Shown: positions 1 to 11,429, numbered from the stretch's first letter. The stretch: 64,000 nucleotides of DNA from Anodontia alba (GCA_964016985.1 OZ024823.1:37057687-37121686), one strand, 5' to 3'. A program made the numbers and translations. The notes: generated by a model not told the origin, from the letters alone.

Positions 1-551
1 ACCAATATCCAAGCTTTACATATACAAAAAATCAGCTTATGTCTTTCCGATGCTAGGGTAACGTTCTTTTGCAAGGTACAGGAATTGAGAAACCCGACTA
101 AAATTAATCCAAATGATTTCAGCTATCTCAAAGGTTCCAGGTAATATAAAGTACCCTTAAAAGAAGTATATAGAGACAGTTAACACTGCAACACTGCACT
201 AAACATCAAATGTAGTGATAAAAGAGATTATAAAAGCAGTCCTTTGTGAAAGCAAAAAAAAAAAAAAAAAAAAATTAATAAACAACAATCGCAGGTCCAA
301 CGTTATTGAGTCTGTGCATGAATAGTAATGTAACGTGTACACTATTCTATCTCCTAGCCCCAGGTTGAACGATTGTGTACGAGCGTATTTTCAGATAAAT
401 CCAAATTAGTCGGGTTGCTCAATTCCTGTACCTTGCAAAAGAAAAACAAAACAAAAAAACAAAAACAAAAAAAAAAAAAAAAAAAAACGTAACCCTATAA
501 TAGGAAAGATATACGGCTGAGTTTTTTTATATACAAAGCTTGGATATTGGT
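1..551. mobile_element. Element with ~115 bp terminal inverted repeats
   Basis: Positions 1-117 read as the reverse complement of about 394-551: the first 11 bases match 541-551 exactly, and the arms share a GTACAGGAATTGAG tract. The right arm is split by a 50 bp A-rich run (437-487) absent from the left arm. The centre (118-393) holds an A run at 254-274 and no coding frame. The element may extend left of the window. Superfamily unassigned. A decayed relative of the left end lies at 1829-1945. Confidence 0.75.
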
Positions 552-699
552 TCATGCAAAACCGCTGTATAGCAATGCGAAATTAATTGCATTTTTGAGA
601 AACGCATGCATTTTGCATGATACTGGTTTAGAGTTTTGCCAAGCAACTGTAAATTCTGTTAAGCATATAGTACACAAGTATATACTAACAGGTAAACTA

Positions 700-939
700 G
701 CCGAGGTCGGCAACATTCTTTCGTGGAGATTGATCATGAAATATTTTCTACGGTCATTCTCTCCCTTCCGCTGATTCAAGAAGGGCAGTTGTCAGTTTCT
801 GGCGAAAGAATGTGCACAATACTGGTTAACCGCTTAGAGTACTAAGCCTGCCCAGTAAACGTGTGGTTAGGTAAACTGACCGCGCTCGACATGACCCCAT
901 TGGGTTGACTGGGCCGTAAAACCTCAACACAAACAAACA
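700..939 (+). mobile_element. SINE D1, 5'-truncated
   Basis: Matches the tRNA-derived SINE seen complete at 15515-15826 and 40298-40598, but starts only at the last bases of the tRNA-like head. The tail is (AAAC)n. A perfect 13 bp target-site duplication (AACAGGTAAACTA) lies at 687-699 and 940-952, the mark of LINE-driven target-primed insertion. Truncation at the 5' end fits incomplete reverse transcription. Confidence 0.9.
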
Positions 940-1094
940 AACAGGTAAACTACACACAATATACACCCAACTCGATAAATTAGTCTGTACAGTTGATGTC
1001 TGAATATAAACTAGCACTGATTTAAAAAAAAAAAAAAAAAAAATCTTGTCGCGTTTTGTAAAACGGTGTGCATTTGATGGAATTTTGATGAACA

Positions 1095-1828
1095 TTTTAG
1101 TGTTTGGAAATTACGTCAATTATTAAGTTTTGTCTTCATACATTATAAGAAACATATTTTATTGCCTTTATATGCAGCAATGGGGTCGACCACAAGTTCT
1201 CACAACACTAGTTACTGCCATTCCCCTATATATATTTTTAACCAGTATAGCTCGTCAACAAAGGTTTTGAAATTATGGAAGAAATGCGCGGCGATTCCCC
1301 TAAACATGCATGTATTAGTCTTACGTAAGTACAATGCAGTGTTCTATACGAACATTTTTTATTAAAAGAACCATAAGCACGAAAGCCCGAAAGATGTCTG
1401 GTAAAATTTTAAATGTGTCATTCAAAATGGTATCATACAATTTGCAAATAAACGTTTACCTACAGGTTTATTGAAGCGGCCATATTGGACGAAATATCGA
1501 ACGTTTTTTGGTGTTAATCTACCTTCTAATGAAGGCTATTGAAAACGATAGAAAGTTTATTTGAAACGCAGTTTGCATGTGATATTTAAAACTTGATATC
1601 AGAAAGGAAGACGGGGTACTCTCTCTTAACTTTGAAAAACAACCACGGTGTCACATATGCGCATGAGAAAATAAACATTCTGCTTTCTGTTTTGGGCATT
1701 TTTTCTTTCTTTTTTATGATTTAACCTGAATACTGAAGGTAATGTATACTTAGAATTTGTTAAGTATCAATTAGGCCTCCATAGAAACGTGCAATGTATG
1801 CACATCTGCTATATAGTTGTTTTATATA
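1095..1828. other. No recognisable feature
   Basis: AT-rich sequence with no open frame longer than about 67 codons. I see no repeat shared with the rest of the window. Confidence 0.5.
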
Positions 1829-1945
1829 CAGACATATCCAGGCTTTCTTCCTATATCAAAATGAATCGTAAATATTTCTTATGCTAGGGTTAGCAAAATT
1901 GAGTACTGGAGTTCGTACTAAACTAAATCAAAATTAGCTGTTTCA
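1829..1945 (+). repeat. Decayed relative of the long-TIR element end
   Basis: Diverged match to positions 1-117 in the same orientation, including the shared TTATGCTAGGGT / CGATGCTAGGGT stretch and the ACTAAA-ATCAAAATTAG part. No matching right arm was found nearby, so this is probably a solo end or an old decayed copy. Confidence 0.5.
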
Positions 1946-2273
1946 CATGACTTTTGTACGCGTATCATCGACTTTTAGTCCCTATTTATGGTAAGATGAC
2001 AGCAAACTGAAGTTTTAGGAACATCTGAGAACACTACAGAAGGATAAATAAACAATTACTTTTTCAAGAAAATATAGGTTTTGATATTTCAAAACATTTG
2101 AAAACGCAGCCTGCTGACATTAACATTAATCATGCTAAACAATTACATTTTTGATGAGTGAAGCAATAACCTATGAGGTAAATATTCATTTCTGTATGTA
2201 GTAAATGAGAGTAGATCAGGTAGAAACCAAACAATCATTTTATAAAAACAATATTTATAAGTTATTGGATTTA

Positions 2274-2553
2274 CATTACGAAAACACGCCTATTCAAATA
2301 TATTGAAAATTTCATCACCAAAAACTGAAAATTTTCCTATAAAAACTTCTTATATTTTTCATATTTCTGCTCAAAACATAGATTGTGGGTACTCGTTAGA
2401 ACCGCCTCGCCGAGGCGGTTCTAACGAGTACCCATAATCTATGTTTTTGAGCAGAAATAAGAAAAAAAAATATATACCCCTGTAAACCCCAGTTTTACTA
2501 TATAAAAGTGGGGTTTAAGGGGGTTAAAATTATATAGGCATGTTTTCGTGATG
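2274..2553 (+). mobile_element. Family A fold-back element, copy A1 (family description)
   Basis: Non-coding 280 bp MITE-like element. Ends are near-perfect 20 bp inverted repeats, CATYACGAAAACAYGCCTAT. The centre is a long hairpin (2369-2454) with about 40 paired bases, stem tip CCGCCTCGNCGAGGCGG. The right half carries a second hairpin (CCCCTTAAACCCCACTTTTA paired with TAAAACTGGGGTTTACAGGGG-type sequence). The left half carries a short GAAAATTTT / AAAATTTTC pair. No reading frame is conserved between copies. No multi-base target duplication is visible. 'Plus' means the CATTACG end comes first. Transposase superfamily not assigned. Confidence 0.92.
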
Positions 2554-3138
2554 ATATGGAGAGTTATTTTTGCGTAGACGAATTGTTTTGGTAGAACCGA
2601 CGAGCTTGCGAGCAAATTCTATAATATACTTGTGCATTTATTTTCTCATTTTTTCTACAGTCAGAGCTACTATCTCTGAAAAAGAAAAGCATAATTATCT
2701 TGCAACTTTTTGCTTTGTACATCGTGTTTAAAAGTCGTGTCGTGCAGTAATATATAACAGACCTTGTCATCTGACTTGCTTGGTAACAAAGGTAAATAAA
2801 CATGGCCAACACTCTTTTGTGACAGCCGAGTTCGATCCGGATTTCTGAAATTTTAAAGAATTCTCAATAAATTTTAAAAGTTTTACGAACTTCGTACTTC
2901 TTTAATTAAAGAGAATAATCCTTCTGAGTGAGAATGAGACGCTGTTATCAATAATAAACCAAAAGCAGTGACCCGACTTCGTCTGATATCGCTCCTGGCA
3001 CGGCGTGATACACTTTTATGACAATATACTCTTCCAACGTTCAATACAGTAGAATAATAGTCACTTTCGATAGTGCATTTTAAATATTTCGACAATGTTA
3101 AAGTACATAATAAGAATGTTAGTTGCTTAACAATATAA

Positions 3139-3345
3139 GTGAATGTTCCCAGAAAATGGCACAATCACGAAGTACAACCCTCCCGAGGTACCAAAAGAAG
3201 GAGAGATGAGGAACAAATAGTAACAGAACAAACGCCAAACGCCACATACCAAACCACAGACGCACAAAAAATGAAGACCTGCAACAGAGGAACTCCGCTT
3301 TGTCCAACATATTGTAAGCCACAGTGTTTAGCATTTGATGTCAGA
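3139..3345 (-). repeat. Family L repeat, copy L10
   Basis: Reverse-strand match to the family L 3' part (short motifs GGTTGTACTTCGTGATTGTG, GCAGGTCTTC). It starts at the CCAGAAAATGGCACAATCACG end, equivalent to the end of L1 and L2. Old and diverged, non-coding. The small frames here are by-products. Confidence 0.5.
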
Positions 3346-3405
3346 ACATAAATAATGTCTGCGGAATACCAATCTAAGTCAATTGATATTAATTCGTCTA
3401 CCATT

Positions 3406-3579
3406 AACAGATGATGTAATGGTAGACAAACAACATAAATGCTTGCAACAAATACACCTATACAATGCTATTTTATTCTGGGATAGATCCTGTAACAGAT
3501 GATCTAATGGTAGACTAACAACATAAATGCTTGCAACAAATACACCTATACAATGCTATTTTATTCTGGGATAGCTCCT
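3406..3579. repeat. Tandem duplication of an 88 bp unit
   Basis: Unit 1 is 3406-3493 and unit 2 is 3494-3579. They differ at only a few positions (for example GATGATGTAATGG against GATGATCTAATGG, and AGATCC against AGCTCC). Two units only, so a recent local duplication. Confidence 0.9.
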
Positions 3580-3899
3580 AACTTCTAGCAATTGAAATGC
3601 AATTATTGCATAAAAAGCAGTGTCGCACGTTATTAACAGCCATGCATTAACCGGCGAAAAGCCCTGTATTAACAAGGCAATTCACGCGCTGTTAATGCAC
3701 GGCTACCCAACTTCAATATGCTCGTACTGGGGCCATAGAATTGCTGCCGTCACGAGATATATACTGCCCGGCCCTAGAACGAGCATAGTCCGTGGAAATT
3801 GCGTTCGCGAGACATCGGTGAAAAGGCGAAACAAAATACTGCAAGAAATAACGCGAAATATAGCAAATGTTTTCAGTTTTTATGCAATAATAGCGATCG

Positions 3900-4028
3900 A
3901 ACATGGTTTTTCAATGCATTAACATTCGCCAGGTCCCTTGGGAGGTGTTGAAAACCGCGGCCTCCGGCCTCGGTTTTCAACACCTCCCACGGGACCTGGC
4001 GAATGTTAATGCATGAAAAACCATGTTT
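3900..4028. repeat. Large hairpin, 129 bp
   Basis: Arms of about 60 bp run from AACATGGTTTTTCAATGCAT to its complement ending at 4028, with the tip in GGCCTCCGGCC. The preceding 3620-3900 is richer in GC than its surroundings and repeats the GCATTAAC motif in both orientations (3643, 3693), so it may belong to the same unit. Not a member of any other family in the window. Confidence 0.8.
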
Positions 4029-4458
4029 GATCCCTATATTGAACGTCAGTTGCCTTTACTTTATCTCAAACAATACGGTGGAATATGTTGAGCTGACATT
4101 TTGACAAACGTTTTACTGTCTGCATGTTAAGCAGTCTAATTCCAAAAAACGAAAATGAATTCTAAAGAGTCTGGGTTTGAAAGTCTGAGTGAAAAGTACA
4201 TTTTACAAGAAATAAACCCACGCACAAATCGTATTCAATTATACTGTTGATTAGACTTCACAGGAACCAAACAGTTTTATCATAACAATGTCAGCTCCGT
4301 GTCTCAAGCGAAGATTATAGTAAGTCAATAATTTTCGGAAATGGCAGGAACCGTTACAAGCTCTGCAAGCTAATTGCCTTAAATACTAGAAACTAGAGTA
4401 CTATATAGCTTCAGATAAGGAGCTGTTTTTAACCAATAATATTGATATATTTCTAACA

Positions 4459-4548
4459 TCTCCGCGAAAACATACATTGTCGGTACTATTAGAAACGCCT
4501 CGTCGAGGCGTTTCTGATGAGTACCTACAACATATGTTTTCGTGGAGA
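4459..4548. repeat. Family O hairpin, copy O1
   Basis: Stand-alone hairpin opening TCTCCGCG and closing CGTGGAGA, stem tip GAAACGCCTCG/CGAGGCGTTTC. The arm is homologous to the family A hairpin arm, but there are no family A ends. Flank 4423-4458 resembles the flank of O4. Confidence 0.8.
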
Positions 4549-5307
4549 AATAAGATAACTATTTATCTGGATATCCAATTTATCTGGAATACTGACTGCA
4601 ATAGCTGCAAGGCGTAGTCCAGAAACATTTGTCTAAATACTAGGGAATAATGCTAATTGTTTAATTGAAAATGCTTACTCTAAACATTGACTTCCAACTG
4701 CTACAAGTCATGTTCAGTCTAGAACACACCACTTTAATGCTTCCACCTTATCTTTTTATGGGACAAACGCAAATTACGCTTAACAAAATATATTTATCTT
4801 AAGTATTATTTAATTCAGACACGGCTTTAAATACATTCTTGGTCAAATAACGATTGTTCTAAAATCATTTACTTATATACACCTTCTTGTTTTTTTTGAT
4901 ATGGCTTGTTTTTGGACAACCTTTTCTTTTTCTTTTTCATATATAGTTTAAAAGAGGGTATCTGTAGGGAGGGGCTCAGTTATTAGGAGGAAGGCCATTT
5001 GATAAGAAATACTGGGTGCTAGAACTGCAATGCTTAGTCCAGAAAGTTTTCCATTAATACCAGGGAATAAACAGTTTGAGTGCAAATGCTGGCACTGAAT
5101 ATGACTTAATATAAGCTGCTACGAGACATGTTCAGTTTATAACGTACTCAGTTTATGATTCTTCTTACCTATATTATTGGACCATAGTCTGACCATAGAT
5201 AATCATTTTTAACAATGTATTCTCATCTTAACCAATTCGTCCTACAGATAACAACATACATATTTGCAAACAATTCATCATGTTCACTTCATCTGCAGTG
5301 TTGAGAA

Positions 5308-5584
5308 CATCACGAAAACATGCCTAAATAATACTGACCCTCTTAAACCCCACTTTTATATAAAACTGGGATTTACAGGGGTATACATGATTTTTTTTTT
5401 ATTTCTGCTCAAAAACATAGATTGTGAGTACTCGTTAGAACCGCCTCGGCGAGACGGTTCTAACGAGTACCACAATCTATGTTTTGAGCAGAAATATTGA
5501 AATTACCAGAACTGTTCATCTGAAAATTTTCAGTTTTTGGTGGTAAAATTCTCAATATATTTGAAAAGGCGTGTTTTAGTAATG
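5308..5584 (-). mobile_element. Family A copy A2
   Basis: Full length. The right end has decayed from TTTTCGTAATG to TTTTAGTAATG. One stem mismatch in the tip (GGCGAGACGG). Confidence 0.9.
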
Positions 5585-5644
5585 GTTCATTATTATTTCA
5601 CTTTATAGTAGACCAATTTTAGAAGGAAGGCTAAAACAGTTTAG

Positions 5645-5916
5645 CATTACGAAAACACGCTTATTCAAATATATTGAAAATTTTACCACAAAAAAAGATA
5701 AAATAAATTCTGATATTTTTCATATTCCTGCTCAAAACATAGATTGTAAGTACTCGATACAACCGTCTCGATGAGGTGGGTCTAATGAGTACATACAATC
5801 TATGTTTTTTTTTTAGCAAATTAAGAAAAATAATGTATACCCCTGTAAACCCCAGCTTTTCTATATAAAAGTGGGGTTTTAGGGGGTCAAAATTATATAA
5901 GCATGTTTTCGTGATG
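5645..5916 (+). mobile_element. Family A copy A3
   Basis: Full length but decayed. The hairpin tip carries several unpaired changes (CGTCTCGATGAGGTGG), and a T run interrupts the right arm near 5803. Confidence 0.88.
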
Positions 5917-6029
5917 CAGAGTTGTCTCCCCTAAAGAGTATCCAAACACCAAAAGGTTTTAATGTTAGTATTTGGAACAATAATAAGGTTAACACTGGTA
6001 TGGAAAAAGAAGTAGTAACTTTTTTTTCG

Positions 6030-6239
6030 CATCACGAAAACATACATATATAATTTTGACCCCCTTAAACCACACTTTTATATAGTAAAACTGGGGTTTA
6101 CAGGGGTATACATTATTTTTCTTATTTTTGCTCTGTTTTGAGCAGAAATGTGAAAAATATCTGAGTTTTTTTTATCGGAAAATTTTCTGTTTTTGAAGGT
6201 ATAATTTTCTATATATTTGAAAGGCGTGTTTTCGTAATG
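6030..6239 (-). mobile_element. Family A copy A4, central hairpin missing
   Basis: Both ends and both subterminal halves are present, but only GCTC-TGTTTTGAGC is left at the centre (about 6128-6143). About 70 bp, almost the whole central hairpin, has been lost. The terminal repeats are intact. Confidence 0.88.
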
Positions 6240-6489
6240 ACGTATGATTAGTTAACAAAGGTATACATTACACGTCTTGGATCTGTTCTCGCATTTTGCT
6301 TTGGGCCCTTAAAATGAAATAAGTTTAATGTACAGCATGCCCGCCGATATTTTTATTTGAATCATAATGCTATGCAATTGTACAAATTGTTTCTTTTAAA
6401 TGGCTGAATCAAAGCCACTCATGAAACTGAGTCTGAATTGTTTGACATTTATTTTTTATTTACATTTGTTCTTTCTAATTTACTTTACT

Positions 6490-6850
6490 TTTTTGTTTGT
6501 TTGCTTTGCTGACCGGTGGTTTGTTCTGCTGACCGTTCTGGGTCGGTGGTCCCGGTGTTAGTATTACTCTTTGTTGTTTTGTAGTTTATTCTGCAGGCTG
6601 TATGTTTTGGGTCTTGCCTTGTGTTGTTTTGTTCTTGCATTTTTCGGTCCTTTTGGCGTTGCGATTCCCTCGCTTGGGAAGGCGGGGAGGGGTAGGGGGC
6701 TGGTCTTGGTGCTTTTCGTGCATTTGTTCGGTTTGTGCTTGTTTGGTTTTGTCTGTTTCCTCTTCCTCTTGGTGTCTAGGAAGGGCTGCGGCTTGTGACT
6801 GTGGCACTCCCTAGACTTTTCTCTTACCTTTTTTTTTAAACTTTAGATTT
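6490..6850 (+). repeat. Family L repeat, copy L1
   Basis: Non-palindromic interspersed repeat, closely similar to 11430-11810 and to the reverse of 22478-22685. Shared landmarks are the GCGATTNCCTCGCTTGGG tract, GAAGGGCTGCGGCTTGTGA, and the end TGGCACTCCCTRGACTTTTC followed by a T run. Open frames at 6571-6814 are chance products. Nature unknown; possibly a non-autonomous retroelement or 3' end, but no coding support. Confidence 0.65.
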
Positions 6851-7109
6851 GTTTCAAAACTGTTTGTATAAATCAGAACTTTGACCTCTTATATAAGAGA
6901 CTCTTTTCCCTTGCCATATTCTGTCGTTACCACTGAACAGATCATGTACAATGTATGCGCTTGTAAGTGTTGACTAGCCTCTGGTTATCATTTGCAGTTA
7001 TATCCATTGACATTAAACGGATGTTGCTTACTATGTGCAGTCACGTGCATTATGTAAACCAATGAAAAGCCGCGAAACAAATGCGTCACACAATAATACT
7101 TAAATACCT

Positions 7110-7281
7110 TATTTACCCTGAGTATTGGACAGACAGGCCTAGCAAATACTGTACACCCAGATCGCGGCGTTTGATCATTGTTTTTACCGTTTGCCACTCA
7201 TCCAGCAGTCTTAAGACATATCAATCAGTAATAAAATGAATATCTTAAAAATTTAGGACCAGTATGGAAAGGAGTTAACCT
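7110..7281 (+). repeat. Family E repeat, copy E1 (family description)
   Basis: Old interspersed repeat. Left block TTTACCCTNAGTATTNGGAC, then a short palindrome of form CAAACAGTGTAGACCCAGATC...GATCTGGGTCTACACTGTTTGCC, then right block ACTCATCCAGCAGTTTTAGACA and ...GGTAGTAAAATGGACTTATT. In this copy the palindrome tip is partly lost. Confidence 0.65.
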
Positions 7282-7299
7282 ATCCCAATATTTAGGGTC

Positions 7300-8827
7300 A
7301 ATTCGGTATGTATGTCTAGGTTGTGTGCTTTTTTTTCCCTAGTCTGAGAAAGTTTGTTGGGTGCAATCATTATGACTGAGCCGTGACAAGCCAAAATCCA
7401 CTTCATCTCATTGTCGTAATGCGCCGACTCAGACCAGCCTACACACGCATGATGTCTGACCGGCATCTGCGCTTGTCACCAACGTATTCTTTGGGTTTTA
7501 AAGATATGTCGATCTACATAACAAACAATATTGACTTAAAAAGGATGCACTGTCCGATCTGAGTTCATGCTGTTCGTAGGTGCGGTAAGGCGCCTTTTCT
7601 GGTTCTCTTCTTGCAGGTATGGTACGTACTAAGTTTGTCAGTTCTTATTTTCTTCGAAAAACATAAACAATCAGTGCTCCAGACATGCTAGACTAATGCA
7701 ATCAACACCATCTTACTTATTCACAAAAACATATATTCTGTGACCTCATTGAAATGGTCTCGCCTTGACAAGATAATTCCGGTACCAATAAGAATGTATA
7801 TATTTGTAGGAAGTAGAGAAAAAGTTATTATTTCTATAACTGAAATAAACATTTATCTGGCGTTCTGACAATTATCTGAAAAGTTCCGAAAAAAGAAGGT
7901 ATTCGTCTGCCGCCTATCGAAAACAATAGGTTATCGTCTGCTGGCATACGCCAAGCCTCGCTTTCGTCTCAGGAGTTCGGGTAATTTGTCACAATCATAT
8001 TACAATAATGACTTGAGTTTTCGCCTATTAAGTTATCAAGTGCTGATTATGCCTCCACAGGCTTCCGCCGAAGACTTCTATTTAATTAAGAAGACAAGAA
8101 TGAAAGGGATGATCTGGTAATTTCTCGTGGGATTCGTGATCGATTGACAAGCAGAAGAAGTAGACAGCAAAATTTTGTAGGCGACTCTGGGTCTTTTCAA
8201 GCCCTAGAAAGAGCTTAAATCTGCCGTTTATGTGGGAACTAAGTTTCTTTGCAAGATTAACTAATATACTTTCACTGATTTTCCGGATTTCGATCCCAGT
8301 ATGTTTCTATCTGTTTGCCATAAGATGATTCATGTATCCGGAACCGGCCTTTCTGAAAGAAACTAACGCCTTTACGGAACAGGGTACTAATTAAGATGAT
8401 GAGGACTGGTGCCAGCGAAAAGTATATCGATGTCAAGGGCATTATTTGATATTTGTATTTGACTCTGATTGGACATTAATAGATGAATTTGTGTACAAAT
8501 TAATAATTTGAATTTGTGTCCGTTTTATACAAACATATATTTCATACAACTGCAAACAAAAGCTAAAATTATCAATGTACTAGTGTTGAAAAATCAGACC
8601 TGGTAGATCTATTTCCTTTTGTTTATTTTCCATCAAAATGAGGGTACATGTGTGCAAGGCCAGAAAAGTGCTAAACATGCTGGAAACACCTTCTTTTTGT
8701 GATGTATTTTGTCCGTCTAAGGTTAACCTTTAAATTGAGATCAAATTAAGAAGTCAGTGAATATTCTCAGGGTCAGAATTTAGCCAAATGTTAAAAAGGA
8801 AACATATGAAAATACAGTTAGGCACCT
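7300..8827. other. No recognisable feature
   Basis: About 1.5 kb without a shared repeat or coding frame that I can recognise. 7710-7785 may be a heavily decayed hairpin, too eroded to assign. Confidence 0.4.
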
Positions 8828-9070
8828 GGGCCCAGTTGTTCAAAGCGTCGTTAGCTTGACGAGCTCGTTAAGGGTCATTTCGTTAACTGTTTTAGTGGAT
8901 TCAATACACAATATTCTGATATTTTTTGCTGAAAAAATGTGAGTAGCTTTTGCACTGCAAAAACTACTCACATTTTTTCAGCAAAAAATACAGCATATTT
9001 GCGTATCACTCGATGTAAATTTTAACGACTCGTTAAATAACGACATCGTTAGCTTTGAACAACTGGGATC
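8828..9070. mobile_element. Family F fold-back element, copy F1 (family description)
   Basis: About 235 bp with terminal inverted repeats GGGCCCAGTTGTTCAAA. A subterminal pair (CGTTAGCTTAACGAGCTCGTTA) and a central hairpin (GCTGAAAAAATGTGAGTAGC with TTTTGCA at the tip) follow. Non-coding. Superfamily unassigned; the ends suggest a cut-and-paste DNA transposon derivative. Confidence 0.85.
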
Positions 9071-9179
9071 AGGTCTTTTTAGTTCTGACGTTTTCATTCA
9101 GATCCACTGTTTTCTGAATAGAAACTGAAAATTGACATAGGGCGATAATTCGTTCGCCTTGTATTAAGGGAAAACGATA

Positions 9180-9475
9180 CACTTGATGTGGATCTGATTG
9201 TATCGGTTCCTGGGTTCTCTTACTTACTTTCCAAGGGCGGCAACTGCCAAAACTGTTATTTTTCAACTCTTCTTCTACTGAACCCGGATGTACCCTGTCT
9301 TTGCAAACGATGTGGATCGAGATCAGTTGGCTTCTGAATGAGACAACTGATCTGGATCTACACTGTTTGCCATTTAGCATGTGAATTTATATCAACAATC
9401 CGGATCAAGAAATCGGGTTGGCTGACAGTTAGAGGTGGGCGTGGCATTTTAATTTATTCAGCATGACAAGGGTCA
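9180..9475 (-). repeat. Family E-like unit, decayed
   Basis: Contains a palindrome at 9305-9375 (GATCAGTTGGCTTCTGAATG and its partner) and ends in TTCAGCATGACAAGGGT, the reverse of the start of the unit at 21170. Positions 9181-9235 match the target of SINE D2 at 15484-15514 plus 15836 onwards, without the SINE, so this is a paralogous empty site. Confidence 0.6.
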
Positions 9476-9614
9476 CACTTTATACGAGGGTCACTGATGA
9501 GACTTATTTGGCCCCAACTAGCTGGTCTGGCCGAGATATTTTGACACTTCAGCTGTTTTCAGTTATGTGACTGTGTTCATGGCTCTCAAGGGTCATACAC
9601 TTTAGAATCTCTTT

Positions 9615-9882
9615 CATTACGAAAACTCGCTTATTCAAATATATAGAAAATTTCACCTCCAAAAAATGAAAATTTTCAGATGAAAAATTCTGATATTTTT
9701 CACATTTCTGCTCAAAAACATAGATTGTAGGTACTCGTGGTCCCGCCTCGGTGAGGCGGTTCTAACGAGTACCAACAATCTATGTTTTGAACAGAAATAA
9801 GAAAAATAATGTATACCCCTGTAAACCCCAGTTTTACTATATAAAAGTGGGGTCAAAATTATATAGGCATGTTTTCGTGGTG
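9615..9882 (+). mobile_element. Family A copy A5
   Basis: Full length. Short deletion in the right subterminal hairpin (GTGGGGTCAAAA, lacking TTTAAGGGG). Right end GTGGTG instead of GTGATG. Confidence 0.9.
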
Positions 9883-9887
9883 GCCAC

Positions 9888-9995
9888 CCTTCCGAAACAT
9901 AGTCTATTCTAAAAGGTTAGTGTTTGCACTCTCCTTATAGAGTAGATCCCATTTCAAAAGGGTTTTGTGTACAGTAATGCAAACAGGGGAATGCA
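9888..9995 (-). repeat. Decayed family G fragment
   Basis: Keeps traces of the family G stem (AGTCTATTCTAAAAGG and TAGAGTAGATCCCATTTCAAAAGGG), but the tip is rearranged. Confidence 0.45.
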
Positions 9996-10029
9996 AAAGT
10001 TGTCGCCCTGGCTAAGAACGGCAAAACAT

Positions 10030-10272
10030 CTCTATATTGAAAATTTCACCACCAAAGACTAAAAGAATTCAAATAAAAATTCTGATATTTTTCATATTTC
10101 TGCTCAAAACATAGATTGTGGGTACTCGTTAGAGTCGAGGCGGTTCTAACGAGTACCACAATCTGTGTTTTTGAGAAGTAAGAAAAATAATGCATACCTC
10201 TGTAAACCCTAGTTTTACAATATAAAAGTGGGGTTTAAGGGGGTTAAAATATATAGGTATGTTTTCGTGATG
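10030..10272 (+). mobile_element. Family A copy A6, left end missing
   Basis: Begins at the TATATTGAAAATTT part, so the first 20 or so bases including the terminal repeat are absent. The hairpin tip is shortened asymmetrically (GTTAGAGTCGAGGCGGTTC). Confidence 0.85.
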
Positions 10273-10486
10273 ACATTTGAACACATTAAAATTGTAAAAT
10301 TTGTCATATAATATCAGGACTTGAAGCCATATTCTTTAGATTTGCATAAAAAAGTTTACAAGAACATGTAAAAGGGTTTTCTAGAGAATCTAACATCTGG
10401 GTGGAGGCATGGAAGGGCGGGGCAGGCAAGTAGCCCTGTCCTTGGCTATGTACAGGTTAAAAATGTAATAAAATTCACATAAAATT

Positions 10487-10878
10487 AAGCAGTGTTGCAA
10501 ACTTCATTACTGCTTATGAAGAGTCTCAATAAAACCGAGATTCCCATTTTCTAATTCGTAGTGTGTTCTTTGTTTCCCAAAGCAATCTTTTTGAGGCTTA
10601 TTTTACTACACTGCAGCTGGTGTTAGTGCCGTGTGGCGGCGGTAGAACGTCTCCCTGTACATCACCATAGTGCAGATTAAATTTCGTTTCCTTTGGGATC
10701 ATTGGGCCCCAATTGTGGTTTATTTGAAAATGGAATTCTGCACATGTATACGCTAGAGGGCGTAAGCAGTGTTGCAAACTTCATTACTGCTTATGAAGAG
10801 TCTCAATACAACCGAGATTCCCATTTTCTAATCCGTAGTATGTTCTTTGTTTCCAAAAGCAATCTTTTGACGTTTATG
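10487..10878. repeat. Pair of 115 bp direct repeats around a 163 bp spacer
   Basis: 10487-10600 and 10764-10878 are over 90 percent alike by eye (AAGCAGTGTTGCAAACTTCA to CAATCTTTT). The arrangement resembles a small terminal-direct-repeat element, but I see no TG/CA ends or primer-binding site, so a segmental duplication is equally possible. Confidence 0.75.
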
Positions 10879-11429
10879 TTGAAACTTCATACTAATGATT
10901 AGAAAGGCAATGGCTTTATTAGGACATTAGGCTTTGTTACCCTAGGCCAGATATAACCCATACCAGGCCACACGTCAAAAAGTAATGTATAGTTCTGTTT
11001 AAAGATTATCTACTGTTTTCAAAACGTGTTCCATGGTATCTGCAAATATCCTATGCTTGTTTAACTCAGAGGAAAGATTATTGTCCGTGGATCTCCTTGT
11101 TTACAAATCTCACGTGTGTTTTTCTGTAAACAAACTACTAACAAAACAAACGTACTTCATATTTTACATGCTATTCGGATTTTGTAATATTTCTCATTTT
11201 GGGATCCTTCGAGCAGTCTTATCAGAGCCTTCCTTGTCTGTAAACAGGATCACTACATCAAGGCTTTTCTCAAGTTGCATATTAATTATTTTCGTTTGTC
11301 GGACCATTGGTTCAAAACATATCTCCCTCTAACACCATGAAATTCTCAAATATGTTTTTACCTTTTAGATGTACCAAAACGAAATACATTTGTTGGCATT
11401 TCTGTTTTACTAGTTGTGATCAAGAGTGG

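Noticed and set aside
2369..2454. Rho-independent-type terminators or bacterial attenuators in the GC-rich hairpins
   Set aside because: The hairpins are centres of dispersed transposable elements in a eukaryotic-looking sequence with no operons.
2274..2553. Family A as a Helitron because of the hairpin and missing target duplication
   Set aside because: Helitrons lack terminal inverted repeats and end in CTRR after a short 3' hairpin. Family A has 20 bp inverted ends and a central hairpin.
8828..9070. Target-site duplications around family F copies
   Set aside because: Flanks of F1-F5 were compared, and no consistent repeated bases were found that could be separated from the GGGCCC ends.
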